Shown: positions 5,725-13,711 of the stretch, piece after piece
How positions within the stretch are numbered: position 1 is the first letter of the stretch
Layout of the letters: every line of letters starts with the position of its first letter
Origin: an uncultured Bacteroidales bacterium
Lineage (GTDB): Bacteria > Bacteroidota > Bacteroidia > Bacteroidales > Muribaculaceae
Assembly: GCA_900552315.1 (NCBI GenBank)
Contig: URZM01000041.1
Span: forward strand, 1-14,195
Direction of reading: 5' to 3'
DNA length: 14,195 nucleotides
Position numbers and translations under genes: made by a program
Notes under the pieces: generated by a model
What the model saw: only the letters and a program-made list of their open reading frames with translations
Told to the model about the DNA's origin: nothing
Databases searched by the model: none

Positions 5725-6125
5725 AGCTGCAGCTTCTTCATGCAATCATCATAAAACATTGTCGGAGTAAACTCTATGATCTGATAGTCAGCGACACCAT
5801 TGATGTTAAACGGATCCTGAGCGATGATGGCCTCCACTGCTGCGCGGCTCTCGCCCTTAATCATGATCACACCACCCACACGAGGTGACTGCGGCCCGGA
5901 AGCGATGAAATCCTCCAGGCGCTTATAGTACACGGCATATCCGCCATACCCCCAGTGCAGGATTTTCATGACCTTACGTGACCTTCCCACGAAAATATAC
6001 ACATCTCCATTCGAGGGATCCAGCCCTACCATCCTAACCTGACCGCTAAGGCAGTTGACGCCCATACGCATATCCGTCGGATGCTGCGACATGACGATGC
6101 GGTTGTTTTCATTCAGATTGAACAT
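5721..6125 (-). CDS. fusion ORF: IS66 TnpB N-terminal half joined in frame to a YCII-domain C-terminal half
   Basis: A 134-residue ORF. Residues 1-71, from MFNLNENNRIVMSQHPTDMR to HWGYGGYAVYYKRLE, match the N-terminal part of the IS66 accessory protein TnpB (usual length about 115-120), including MRMGVNCLSGQVR and NGDVYIFVGRSRK. From residue 72 the sequence switches to DFIASGPQSPRVGGV, then MIKGESRAAVEAIIAQDPFN and IIEFTPTMFYDDCMKKLQL, the C-terminal two thirds of a YCII domain, like the gene at 120-408. The junction is near 5912-5913. The YCII N-terminal strand, helix and His (HREYL in the other copy) are gone while the Asp remains, so YCII activity is unlikely. No IS66 transposase (TnpC) or TnpA lies nearby. 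The stop overlaps the GNAT start. It may now serve mainly to bring in a promoter for the operon. Confidence 0.8.
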   Translation of the reverse strand: MFNLNENNRIVMSQHPTDMRMGVNCLSGQVRMVGLDPSNGDVYIFVGRSRKVMKILHWGYGGYAVYYKRLEDFIASGPQSPRVGGVIMIKGESRAAVEAIIAQDPFNINGVADYQIIEFTPTMFYDDCMKKLQL

Positions 6126-6148
6126 AGTGTTTTTGGTTGCAAAGTTCG

Positions 6149-6156
6149 CAAACTTA
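6149..6156 (-). promoter_or_regulatory. candidate -7 element upstream of the TnpB/YCII fusion ORF
   Basis: Read on the minus strand, TAAGTTTG matches TAnnTTTG 24 bases before the ATG at 6125. No TTG was found at the proper -33 distance, so it is a weak call. If real, IS66 debris supplies the promoter of the whole leftward operon. Confidence 0.35.
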
Positions 6157-6199
6157 AACGCTATGTGAAAGTCGGCTCTTTTCGGACGGATACCTTCCC

Positions 6200-7411
6200 T
6201 CAATAAGCCGTGTAGGTCAGCGAGGTGTAGTAGTTGTTCAGGCCGGTGACCGAAGGACCATAACCATAAGAGAGGGTTATGTATCCCGTGTTGCCGCCGC
6301 CCCACCATGTGGCCGTGGGGCCGGAATTGGAATAAGAGATCTCGACAGGCGTGCCGTAGCTGGCCGTAAGCTGGTTGTACAGGCTGTAATACATGTTCTG
6401 GTCAGGCACGGCAGACCAGTTGTAGAACTGGATCCCGCTCATAAGGCCGTCGTTGTACTGGACTATCGCTTCGGGCCACAGATAGCCGAGCTGACGCACG
6501 TTGCTCAGGTAGATGGCGTCGTTGTAATAGCCGCTCACCGTGTACCCGGCGTTGTAGAGAGCGTTGATGCCCGCGTCGATAAACGAGCCGAAAGCCAGGC
6601 CGAGAATAGTGCCTATGGTAGGCACCGTGCGCACCACGCTCACGTAGCGGGGCACAGGGGGCACCCAGTAATTTATGCGATAAGGGCTCGGGAGCGGGGC
6701 GCCCCAGTAGCCTCCGCCCGGACGCGGCGGACGGTAGCCGGGGTTGCGGTAATTGTAATGCGGGCGCGAGACGTGCGACCAACTGCCCGGTCGCGGGACA
6801 CTGCTGCCCCCCGGTCGGAAGCCTGGATGCCCCGGACGGTCAGGACGATGGCTCCCTACAGGGCCTCCATGCCCCGGACGGTCAGGACGGTTGTGATTGC
6901 CGCCAGGCTTCACAGCGGGGTTGCCGTTGTGGTTGCCGCCGTGATTCCCCCCGCCGGGACGGATGCCGTTGTCGCCCGGGCGGCCGCCATTGCCGTTGCC
7001 CGGACGGTTCTGCCCTCCGCCTGGGCGCGTGCCCGACTCCGGACGGTTGCCCCCCTGGTTGCCGGGACGCGTGTGCCCATTGCCCGACGGCCTTGTGGCC
7101 GGAGCAGCGGAACCGGGTCTGGACGCGGGGCGCGCGCTCCCGGACATATTGCCTGCCGATGCTCCCGGACGTGACACCGGAGAGCCTTGATACTGTTGTG
7201 GAGCGCGGTTGCCTGCCGCACCCTGGGAGCCTCCCGGACGCGATGAGCTGCCGCCGGGACGTGTCGTGGATCCTCCGGGGCGTGTGGAAGATGATGCGCG
7301 TGAGCCTTGCGTCTGGCGTGCCGCACCCCGGTGCTGCGCCTCCAGGGACAGCGGAGCCACAAGAGCCGCGCCGAGCATGGTCGGTATGAGTAGGCGTGTA
7401 AGTCTGTTCAT
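6200..7411 (-). CDS. exported Arg-Pro-Gly-rich repeat protein with a conserved C-terminal domain
   Basis: A 403-residue protein from ATG 7411 (a GTG at 7423 would add four residues). Residues 1-25 are a Sec signal peptide: MNRLTR, hydrophobic LLIPTMLGAALVAPLSL, cleavage likely after LEA before QHRG. Residues of about 30-235 are low complexity, with about fifteen RPG units, many as RPGG, mixed with Ser, Asn, Gln and His. A Tyr/Pro-rich link (YRPPRPGGGYWGAPLPSPYR) leads to a C-terminal domain with a Gly/Ala hydrophobic segment TVPTIGTILGLAFGSFIDAG. It continues YLSNVRQLGYLWPEAIVQYN and ends in Tyr-rich beta-like sequence (WWGGGNTGYITLSYGYGP). I know similar C-terminal domains only from uncharacterised Bacteroidales proteins. 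The likely location is periplasm or cell surface; there is no lipobox. It stands alone, with no clear promoter or terminator seen. Confidence 0.8.
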   Translation of the reverse strand: MNRLTRLLIPTMLGAALVAPLSLEAQHRGAARQTQGSRASSSTRPGGSTTRPGGSSSRPGGSQGAAGNRAPQQYQGSPVSRPGASAGNMSGSARPASRPGSAAPATRPSGNGHTRPGNQGGNRPESGTRPGGGQNRPGNGNGGRPGDNGIRPGGGNHGGNHNGNPAVKPGGNHNRPDRPGHGGPVGSHRPDRPGHPGFRPGGSSVPRPGSWSHVSRPHYNYRNPGYRPPRPGGGYWGAPLPSPYRINYWVPPVPRYVSVVRTVPTIGTILGLAFGSFIDAGINALYNAGYTVSGYYNDAIYLSNVRQLGYLWPEAIVQYNDGLMSGIQFYNWSAVPDQNMYYSLYNQLTASYGTPVEISYSNSGPTATWWGGGNTGYITLSYGYGPSVTGLNNYYTSLTYTAY

Positions 7412-7812
7412 AGTTTTGGTCACTTGAATGTTGTCAACTCTGTTTCAAAGACATCGGTCACCAAACGGTGGCCATGTCTTATATGATAGACAAAAATCAG
7501 CGAGATAAGTTTAAATGCGGATGTTGGCGTCTCCCCATGCGCCCGGGGCACACCGGTCATAGCGGATGGCAATGAAGGGATATGGGAGAGTCCGTCACAG
7601 GGAAGAGCACGCAGGTTGCTGCGGCGAGGTGAGGCGGCAGAGATGGATTTAAGAAAATTTAACACAAGATTTTAACATTTATTTTATTGCATATATATGC
7701 AAGAAGCGGAGAATGGAGGATAAAGATGAATATTACATGAAAAAGAGAGGAGTGTGTATGCAAAAATAGAAGAGGGGCAAAGTCCAAGAAATGTTAAATT
7801 CGTGAAATTGTG
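7412..7812. other. intergenic stretch without a supported gene
   Basis: About 400 bases between the leftward RPG-rich gene and the rightward susC promoter. The part from 7661 on is strongly A/T-rich. A minus-strand open frame at 7420-7665 encodes 81 residues with no recognisable motif and was not accepted. No clear promoter for the leftward gene was found. Confidence 0.5.
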
Positions 7813-7842
7813 TTGCATATCCAAAATTTTATACTAACTTTG
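7813..7842 (+). promoter_or_regulatory. Bacteroidetes-type promoter of the susC/susD operon
   Basis: TTG (7813-7815), a 19-base spacer, and TAACTTTG (7835-7842) match the Bacteroides sigma consensus very well. Transcription should start near 7849, leaving a 5' leader of about 410 bases before the ATG at 8261. Confidence 0.8.
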
Positions 7843-7848
7843 CGATAA

Positions 7849-8260
7849 TTTAAATCCTATTAAGGGAACTTAACACCGGAATCTATCGCCATCGAATCAC
7901 ACTACCTGAGGCTCCAAAGGGAGCATCAAACCATTGACAACCAATTGCTTAGGCTGCTTAAACGGCCTTATGCCGCAGATATGTGTGATGTAGATCCAGG
8001 CAGGGACACGGGGATTGTGCCCTTATGAAGTTTTAACAGATTGGGGCTGGGGCTCTTTAGTGACAGGCACTCTGAAGGACGCCGCCGACAACCGACATAT
8101 CGACAACAAAAGGCACATGCGCCACGACCGTCTGTGCCGCGAAACCCGAAAGACAAGGGGTGACGGAACCCTGCGACCCGGCCCAGCCCGGAGGCGCTGC
8201 GACTCCAGACCCGCTCCTCACGACTGAAAAGAAACTAAATATCACTAAATTATTTCAAGT
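7849..8260 (+). promoter_or_regulatory. long structured 5' leader of susC
   Basis: No convincing gene lies here. Several small hairpins are visible: GCTCC/GGAGC at 7911-7924 with an AAAG loop, CGGC/GCCG at 7963-7975, and GGG(A)CAC/GTGCCC at 8003-8022 with a bulged A. The segment 8041-8225 is GC-rich; the last 35 bases are A/T-rich, as usual before Bacteroidetes starts. A leader this long suggests post-transcriptional control, for example by an antisense or trans RNA, but I recognise no known riboswitch. An open frame with a TTG start at 8015-8227 lacks protein-like composition. Confidence 0.45.
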
Positions 8261-11200
8261 ATGAGAAAACTGTTTTTAACCTCAATGGCTGTTGCCGCTG
8301 TGGTATGCGCCGCCCAAGTGCAGGCGCGCACCGTGAGCGGTATCGTCGTTGATGCCGGGACCGGTGAGGAAATCATCGGCGCGACAGTGATGCCGATAGG
8401 CGGCGGCACCGGAGTCGCCACTGACTTTGACGGCAAGTTCACTCTCAACGTTCCCGACAACGTAAAGACGGCCCGCATAAGCGCCGTAGGCTACAAGGAG
8501 CAAGTGCTGAACCTCACATCCAGCATGCGCGTGGAGATGGCCTCCACAACCGCCACCCTGGACGATGTGGTTGTGATCGGTTACGGCACCGCCACCAAGG
8601 AGTCCCTGACCGGCTCCGTGACAGTGGTCGGAGCCAAAGAGATAGAAGACCGTCCCGTGACCAACGTGGTCAACGCCCTCGAAGGCAACTCCCCCGGCGT
8701 GCAGGTGAACTCCACCACGGGTGCCCCCGGCTCCTCGCCCTCCATCATAATCCGAGGCAACGGCTCGCTCACGGGCGGCGGACAGCCTCAGCTTGTAGTG
8801 GACGGTATCATCTACAGCGGCGACCTCGCTGACATCAACCCCGCCGACGTGGAGTCCATGACAGTGCTCAAGGACGCCGCATCCTGCGCCATCTACGGTG
8901 TGCGCGGCGCAAACGGCGTGATTCTCATAACCACCAAGAAAGCGAAGAACAAAGGCAACGTGGAGGTCACCCTCCAGGTACGCGAGGGTATGTACACCCG
9001 CGGACTGCCTGAATACAACACCCTCTCCACCGACGAGTGGATGGAGGTAATGCTCCAGTCCAAGGCCAACGAGCTGATGGCCACTGCTCCAGCACGCTAC
9101 CCTGACCGCGCCACGGCCAACAAGTACCTGCAGTCGCAGTTCATAGACGGTTATCTCCAGGGACAGAACATCTACAACGCCCCGTCCGACCAGGTGTTCG
9201 ACGAGAACGGACACGTGGTGGCCTCCGTGCTGCCCGGCTACACGGACCTCGACTGGTGGGACGCGGTATCCCGCACGGGTCTGCGCCAGGAATATAACCT
9301 CAATCTCGCCGCAGCCGCCGACAAGTACAACGTGTTCGCGTCGATAGGCTACCTCAACGAGAAAGGCTATATGCGTAAATCCGATTTCGAGCGCTTCAAC
9401 GGCCGCTTCAACATCAATTTCGAGCCCACAAGCTACCTGCGCGCAGGCATGAACCTGAACGCGTCCTACCAGACAAATTCAGGCAACTCCAGCTCCGGCA
9501 CCGCAAATACGGTGAATCCCTTCTTCACACAATTCTACGCTCCCATATTCCCCTACTACGAGCATGACGCCGAGGGCAACATCGTGTATGACGAGAACGG
9601 CAACCCGCAGTGGAACATGCGCGGCCTCTTCAACAACCGCAACGTGGCATACGAAATGCGCAAGAACCGTTTGGAGGCAACCGGTTCGGTAATAGACGCA
9701 AACGTGTACGCCACCGCCGTGCTCCCCTACGGTTTCGATTTCACCGTCCGCGGAAGCATGTACCGCACGTTCTCCCACAGCTCCAACTACACCAACAAGT
9801 GGCTTGGCGACGGTTTCCCTGACGGCAGACTCGTGGACGGAAGTTCCGAGGGCCGCACACACACCTTCATGCAGAACCTGAACTGGCGCCACTCCTACGG
9901 CAACGACGTGCTGACACACACCATAGACGTTGTGCTCGGCCATGAGAACACGCAGCTCTATTCCGCCAGCCAGAGTTTCAACGTGTACGGACAGATATAT
10001 GACGACTACTATGCCGCCAACAATTTCACCAACGTCCAGGGAACCCCCTCAGGCAGCTACGGCGAAGCCCGCATGGAGTCTTATCTGGGTCGCGCACGCT
10101 ACAACCTGAATGACACATATTTCGCTGAGGCTTCTATCCGCCGTGACGGTTCCGACCGCTTCGACAAGGACAAGCGCTGGGGTACCTTCTGGAGTGTGGG
10201 TGCAAGCTGGATCTTCTCGAAAGAGAAATTCATGCACAGCCTCAACTGGGTCAACTACGCCAAGCTGCGCTTCTCCTACGGTTCCGTGGGTGACTACACC
10301 AACGCTCCCTCATTGGCATACGCATCACTGTATTCATCTACAACATACTCCAACGAGGCTCTCCTGGTACGCTCCTCCATAGGCAACCCGTCACTCGGAT
10401 GGGAGGCACAGCAGACCCTCGACATAGCCTTGGAAGGCGCCCTGTTCAACAACAGGCTCAATTTCTCTATCGGCTATTTCGACAAGTCGTCGGACGACCT
10501 GATATATGACGTGATGACCCCCCGTTCCCTGGGCTGGATGCCGCTTGTAGGCAGTCCGCTGACCATACCGACAAACATTGGCAAGATCTCCAACAGAGGA
10601 TGGGAGATATCGCTGAACGGCACCATCATGCGTAACGAGGATTTCAACTGGACCGCATCCTTGGACATGACGTTCATCAAGAACAAGATCCTGCGTCTGC
10701 CCCGTGGCAACAAGGACGTGAACAACGGCTACCAGCGCTGGAGCGTGGGCCGGTCCAAATACTCTTGGTATCTGCCCACATTCATCGGTGTGGACCAAAT
10801 GACGGGTAAATCCCTGTACGCTTTCGAGAAAGACGAGTTCTTCTACTATTACAAAGGAATCTCGGACATGTACAGCGACGAGGACCTCGAGGACCTCTGG
10901 GCTGAAGAGGTAGCCAACGCCGCCAGCAGCACGGTAGAGATCAACGGCAAGAAATACGTGACCGACTCACAGTACGCCACCAAAGCATGGCATGGCACAA
11001 GCCAGCCTGTGGTATACGGCTCATTCGGCTCGCAATTCTCATGGAAGAACCTGAATTTCGGCTTCCTGTTCACTTACAGTCTGGGCGGAAAGGTACTCGA
11101 CGCCTACTACAGTAGGCTCATGTCCGTGAACGCCAACACAGAGCAGTATCACAAGGACGTCCTCAAGGCTTGGACCGGAGTGCCCGAAGGCATGACAGCC

Positions 11201-11530
11201 GACAGCCCCAACCGCATCGATCCCGACGGCGTGCCCATCAATTTCGCTCAGGACTCTCAGAAGAACAACGCTACGTCTACACGATTCCTGACCGACGCGT
11301 CCTGGCTGGTGCTCAAGAACCTCAACATCAGCTACACGCTGCCCGAACAGTGGACAAAGGCTATCCAGCTGCAGAGCCTCAACATAGGCTTCTCCGTGGA
11401 CAATCTGTTCACCGTAGCCGGTCGCAAGGGTCTGAACCCGCAGATGACATATTCCGGCCAGCAGAGCAGCGACTCCCCCGGATACATGACAAACCGTGTG
11501 TTCTCTTTCCAGCTCACGGCTCGATTCTGA
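8261..11530 (+). CDS. SusC/RagA-family TonB-linked outer membrane transporter
   Basis: A 1089-residue protein, typical for SusC. The signal peptide is 1-22 (MRKLFLTSMAVAAVVCAAQVQA). A carboxypeptidase-regulatory-like domain (RTVSGIVVDAGTGEEIIGAT, about 23-95) follows, then the TonB-box-like DDVVVIGYGT (101-110). The plug domain (about 113-226) contains the SusC signature IIIRGNGSL and then VVDGIIY, MTVLKDAASCAIYGVRGANG and VILITTKK. The rest is a 22-strand barrel ending FSFQLTARF with the C-terminal Phe for BAM recognition. Cys209 in the LKDAASCAIYG motif is uncommon, since Ala/Thr is usual. No extra N-terminal STN or anti-sigma-interacting domain is present, so it is not itself a signalling transporter. 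With the SusD partner 59 bases downstream it imports an oligosaccharide or peptide bound at the cell surface. No glycoside hydrolase, protease or regulator adjoins it, so the substrate cannot be inferred. Confidence 0.95.
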   Translation: MRKLFLTSMAVAAVVCAAQVQARTVSGIVVDAGTGEEIIGATVMPIGGGTGVATDFDGKFTLNVPDNVKTARISAVGYKEQVLNLTSSMRVEMASTTATLDDVVVIGYGTATKESLTGSVTVVGAKEIEDRPVTNVVNALEGNSPGVQVNSTTGAPGSSPSIIIRGNGSLTGGGQPQLVVDGIIYSGDLADINPADVESMTVLKDAASCAIYGVRGANGVILITTKKAKNKGNVEVTLQVREGMYTRGLPEYNTLSTDEWMEVMLQSKANELMATAPARYPDRATANKYLQSQFIDGYLQGQNIYNAPSDQVFDENGHVVASVLPGYTDLDWWDAVSRTGLRQEYNLNLAAAADKYNVFASIGYLNEKGYMRKSDFERFNGRFNINFEPTSYLRAGMNLNASYQTNSGNSSSGTANTVNPFFTQFYAPIFPYYEHDAEGNIVYDENGNPQWNMRGLFNNRNVAYEMRKNRLEATGSVIDANVYATAVLPYGFDFTVRGSMYRTFSHSSNYTNKWLGDGFPDGRLVDGSSEGRTHTFMQNLNWRHSYGNDVLTHTIDVVLGHENTQLYSASQSFNVYGQIYDDYYAANNFTNVQGTPSGSYGEARMESYLGRARYNLNDTYFAEASIRRDGSDRFDKDKRWGTFWSVGASWIFSKEKFMHSLNWVNYAKLRFSYGSVGDYTNAPSLAYASLYSSTTYSNEALLVRSSIGNPSLGWEAQQTLDIALEGALFNNRLNFSIGYFDKSSDDLIYDVMTPRSLGWMPLVGSPLTIPTNIGKISNRGWEISLNGTIMRNEDFNWTASLDMTFIKNKILRLPRGNKDVNNGYQRWSVGRSKYSWYLPTFIGVDQMTGKSLYAFEKDEFFYYYKGISDMYSDEDLEDLWAEEVANAASSTVEINGKKYVTDSQYATKAWHGTSQPVVYGSFGSQFSWKNLNFGFLFTYSLGGKVLDAYYSRLMSVNANTEQYHKDVLKAWTGVPEGMTADSPNRIDPDGVPINFAQDSQKNNATSTRFLTDASWLVLKNLNISYTLPEQWTKAIQLQSLNIGFSVDNLFTVAGRKGLNPQMTYSGQQSSDSPGYMTNRVFSFQLTARF

Positions 11531-11589
11531 CCGGGACGCAAGTTTCAGGACTAAAGGAAAAAACAGTTTAACCACCAAGAGTAAATAAA

Positions 11590-13332
11590 ATGAATCTCAA
11601 GAATAAAATCAAAAACAGCGCGATACTCGGTGTCTCCGCCCTGATGATGACAGGATGCGCGAGCGACTACCTGGACACGCCCTACCATGGTGTCACGACC
11701 TCCTCCGATATCGCTAAGACGACTGAGAACGCGCGTGCGACTATGCTCACACTCGCCGCAGGCATGGGACGCTACTGGGCAATTGACGGAGACCCGCAGC
11801 TGGGTCCCGCCCAGGCTCTCAATCAAGGAGAGGTTGGCATGGGGTACTATTTCGGCGAAGTCCCCGGCCAGGATTGCTATGTCAATTTTATCTACGACGT
11901 GGCTCCGTCCTGGACCATCTTCTACAACCAGGACCCGGGCATGATCAACTCCGGAGGCTATGTGTGGCAGACCCCCATGTGGATGTACTGCTACGCCAAC
12001 ATAGCCCAGGCAAACGAGCTCCTCTATTACATAGACGGAGCCGAGGGCTCGGAGGAGATGCGCGAGTACACCAAAGCACAGACCTACACCCTGAGGGCGC
12101 ATTTCTACTACAGGCTGCTCCAGATGTACGGCCCGCGCTGGGAAGATTCCAACAACGGAGAGAAGCTCTGCTCGGTAGTCATGCGCACAGGCATCGACGA
12201 GCCGCAGGACAAGGCCGTAAGCCCCATGAACGACATCCTTGACCTCATCTACTCCGACCTGGACAACGCCATAGACTGCTTCAGCCGCGGCGGTACATAC
12301 GACAGGACACAGACCTACGAGCCCGACCTGAACATAGCATACGGCGTGTACGCACGTGTGGCCGCCCTCAAGCATGACTGGGAGAAATGCCGCGAGATGG
12401 CCAACAAGGCACGCCAGGGCTATCGTCCGGCCACCACAGCCGAGGCAATGAGCGGATACAGCTCGTTCAACCAACATGAGTGGATGTGGTCTCCGTCGTT
12501 CAACGATGTGGACAACGCCATCTATGGAAACTGGAGCACATTCATGTGCTGCAACACATACGCAGCCATCAACGACCGTTACACCAACTCCATCAATATC
12601 ACGCTCTACCGTCAGATACCCGAGACCGACGCACGCCGTGAATGGTGGCTGACAGTGGACAAGCTCTCCGGAGTAAACATGAACATGGCATACAGCTCAC
12701 GCGGCGTGAACTCAGTCAACCAGCAGTTCACCGCTGCGGCACTGGTCCGCGCGGCCCGCACATGGCTTGACGACCACCAGACCAAATATGGCATACCGGG
12801 CGAGAAGGCATACAGCGGTACAGGGTCCGGCGTAGACTGCACATCCGTGATACGCGACGGCGCCCAAGTCAAGTTCTGGGCCAACGGCCTGATCGGCTCA
12901 CCGACACGTGCCAACGTACCTTACATGCGCGCCACAGAAATGTATCTGCTCGAAGCCGAGGCTTGCGCAGAACTCGGCCTCACATCCGAGGCACAGGCTC
13001 TCCTTCAGGAGGTGAACCGTCCGCACAACCCCGAATACACCTGCACGGCCAGCGGCCAGGCCCTTATTGACGAGGTGCGCCTGTATCGCCGCGTAGAACT
13101 TTGGGGCGAAGGCTTCAACTGGTACGACCTGAAGCGCTGGAACCTTCCCTTGAAGCGTGAGGCTTGGGTGGAAGGCGACACCAAGTCCGGCAATATACCC
13201 GAAGCACTCGGCGTGGAAGTGCCCGCTACCCGCAACAACGGCTGGCGTTACGGCATCCCCAACGGAGAACGTTCATACAACATGCTCATCACAAGCTCCA
13301 TACCGGGCGAAGTGGTAGACGGAAAGAACTGA
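11590..13332 (+). CDS. SusD/RagB-family surface nutrient-binding lipoprotein
   Basis: A 580-residue SusD-like protein. The lipoprotein signal is SALMMTGC, with Cys23 as the lipidated residue, followed by ASDYLDT as in many SusD proteins (no clear acidic surface-export run beyond that). Tetratricopeptide-like helices start with NIAQANELLYYIDG and AQTYTLRAHFYYRLLQMYG, the classic SusD segment, and the family C-terminal motif appears as YRRVELWGEGFNWYDLKRWN near residue 500. The chain ends MLITSSIPGEVVDGKN. It forms the lid of the SusC transporter on the outside of the outer membrane and captures ligand. The middle part is rich in Trp, Tyr and Asn, which fits carbohydrate binding but is not proof. 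It lies 59 bases after susC and directly before a strong terminator, so the operon holds only these two genes. Confidence 0.95.
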   Translation: MNLKNKIKNSAILGVSALMMTGCASDYLDTPYHGVTTSSDIAKTTENARATMLTLAAGMGRYWAIDGDPQLGPAQALNQGEVGMGYYFGEVPGQDCYVNFIYDVAPSWTIFYNQDPGMINSGGYVWQTPMWMYCYANIAQANELLYYIDGAEGSEEMREYTKAQTYTLRAHFYYRLLQMYGPRWEDSNNGEKLCSVVMRTGIDEPQDKAVSPMNDILDLIYSDLDNAIDCFSRGGTYDRTQTYEPDLNIAYGVYARVAALKHDWEKCREMANKARQGYRPATTAEAMSGYSSFNQHEWMWSPSFNDVDNAIYGNWSTFMCCNTYAAINDRYTNSINITLYRQIPETDARREWWLTVDKLSGVNMNMAYSSRGVNSVNQQFTAAALVRAARTWLDDHQTKYGIPGEKAYSGTGSGVDCTSVIRDGAQVKFWANGLIGSPTRANVPYMRATEMYLLEAEACAELGLTSEAQALLQEVNRPHNPEYTCTASGQALIDEVRLYRRVELWGEGFNWYDLKRWNLPLKREAWVEGDTKSGNIPEALGVEVPATRNNGWRYGIPNGERSYNMLITSSIPGEVVDGKN

Positions 13333-13344
13333 ACCAGCTCATAA

Positions 13345-13388
13345 GCAAAAAAGGGAGGGTGTATCAGAATTCTGGTGCACCCTCTTTT
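13345..13388 (+). terminator. strong, possibly bidirectional terminator after susD
   Basis: GAGGGTGTATCAG (13355-13367) pairs with CTGGTGCACCCTC (13372-13384) over an AATT loop: 13 pairs including two G-U wobbles. TTTT follows, and an A run precedes it (13347-13352), so it could also work leftward. Confidence 0.9.
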
Positions 13389-13455
13389 CATGCCCATTCA
13401 TAACCTGCTGAAAAACATAAGTAACCATCCGGAGAGAAAACGGGAAGGTTCGGGG

Positions 13456-13481
13456 AGGTGAAACGAGAAGGTGAAACGGGA
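13456..13481. repeat. 13-base-period direct repeat
   Basis: AGGTGAAACG at 13456-13465 and 13469-13478 repeat with a period of 13 bases (AGGTGAAACGAGA, then AGGTGAAACGGGA). They lie about 60-85 bases upstream of the rpsA -7 element. They may be protein-binding sites or simple slippage. Confidence 0.5.
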
Positions 13482-13539
13482 AACGGATTGATTTTCTGAA
13501 GATTTTGAGAAAGACAATGGTAATGTCAGGATTTTTTGT

Positions 13540-13547
13540 TACCTTTG
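13540..13547 (+). promoter_or_regulatory. -7 element of the rpsA promoter
   Basis: TACCTTTG matches TAnnTTTG exactly. No TTG is found at the -33 distance; ATGG lies there instead. The predicted transcript has a leader of about 158 bases before ATG 13712. Confidence 0.6.
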
Positions 13548-13550
13548 CAG

Positions 13551-13711
13551 CGCCGTTGGCGTAAGCGCCGGGGCACGAGACTTACAAACATATTCATCAA
13601 CCCGGTTTTCCCGGCTGCAAGGATGTTTTAAGAAGCTGTATGTCACCACATACCGCAGCACGCTCCCGGCAGCACAGGGCAAGCCACATTCCGAAAAATT
13701 CGTTTTCTTAA
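13551..13711 (+). promoter_or_regulatory. rpsA 5' leader with competing hairpins
   Basis: CGCC (13551-13554), GGCG (13558-13561) and CGCC (13566-13569) allow two mutually exclusive short hairpins sharing the middle arm. CCGG-TTTT-CCCGG follows near 13601-13614. This could be an autoregulatory leader, as S1 controls its own mRNA in E. coli, but no conserved Bacteroidetes motif is recognised. Confidence 0.35.

Noticed and set aside
6126..6199. A complete IS66 element around the TnpB fragment
   Set aside because: No TnpA or TnpC coding sequence and no terminal inverted repeats were seen; only the first 71 codons of tnpB remain.
6790..7300. CRISPR-like or tandem repeat array in the GC-rich stretch
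   Set aside because: The repeats are codon-level RPGG repeats of a coding gene, with no constant repeat length or unique spacers.
7420..7665. Minus-strand 81-codon open frame upstream of the RPG-rich gene
   Set aside because: No motif, no signal and mixed composition; it overlaps the likely leader of the exported protein gene.
8015..8227. Possible leader peptide gene (TTG start) in the susC leader
   Set aside because: Rare start codon, Arg-rich tail typical of GC-rich non-coding DNA, no recognisable family.
8282..9214. Minus-strand open frame of 310 codons inside susC
   Set aside because: The translation is His/Gly/Val-rich with no domain; it is a shadow of the GC-rich susC coding strand.
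11551..12477. Minus-strand open frame of 308 codons inside susD
   Set aside because: Same reason: antisense shadow of a confidently assigned SusD gene.
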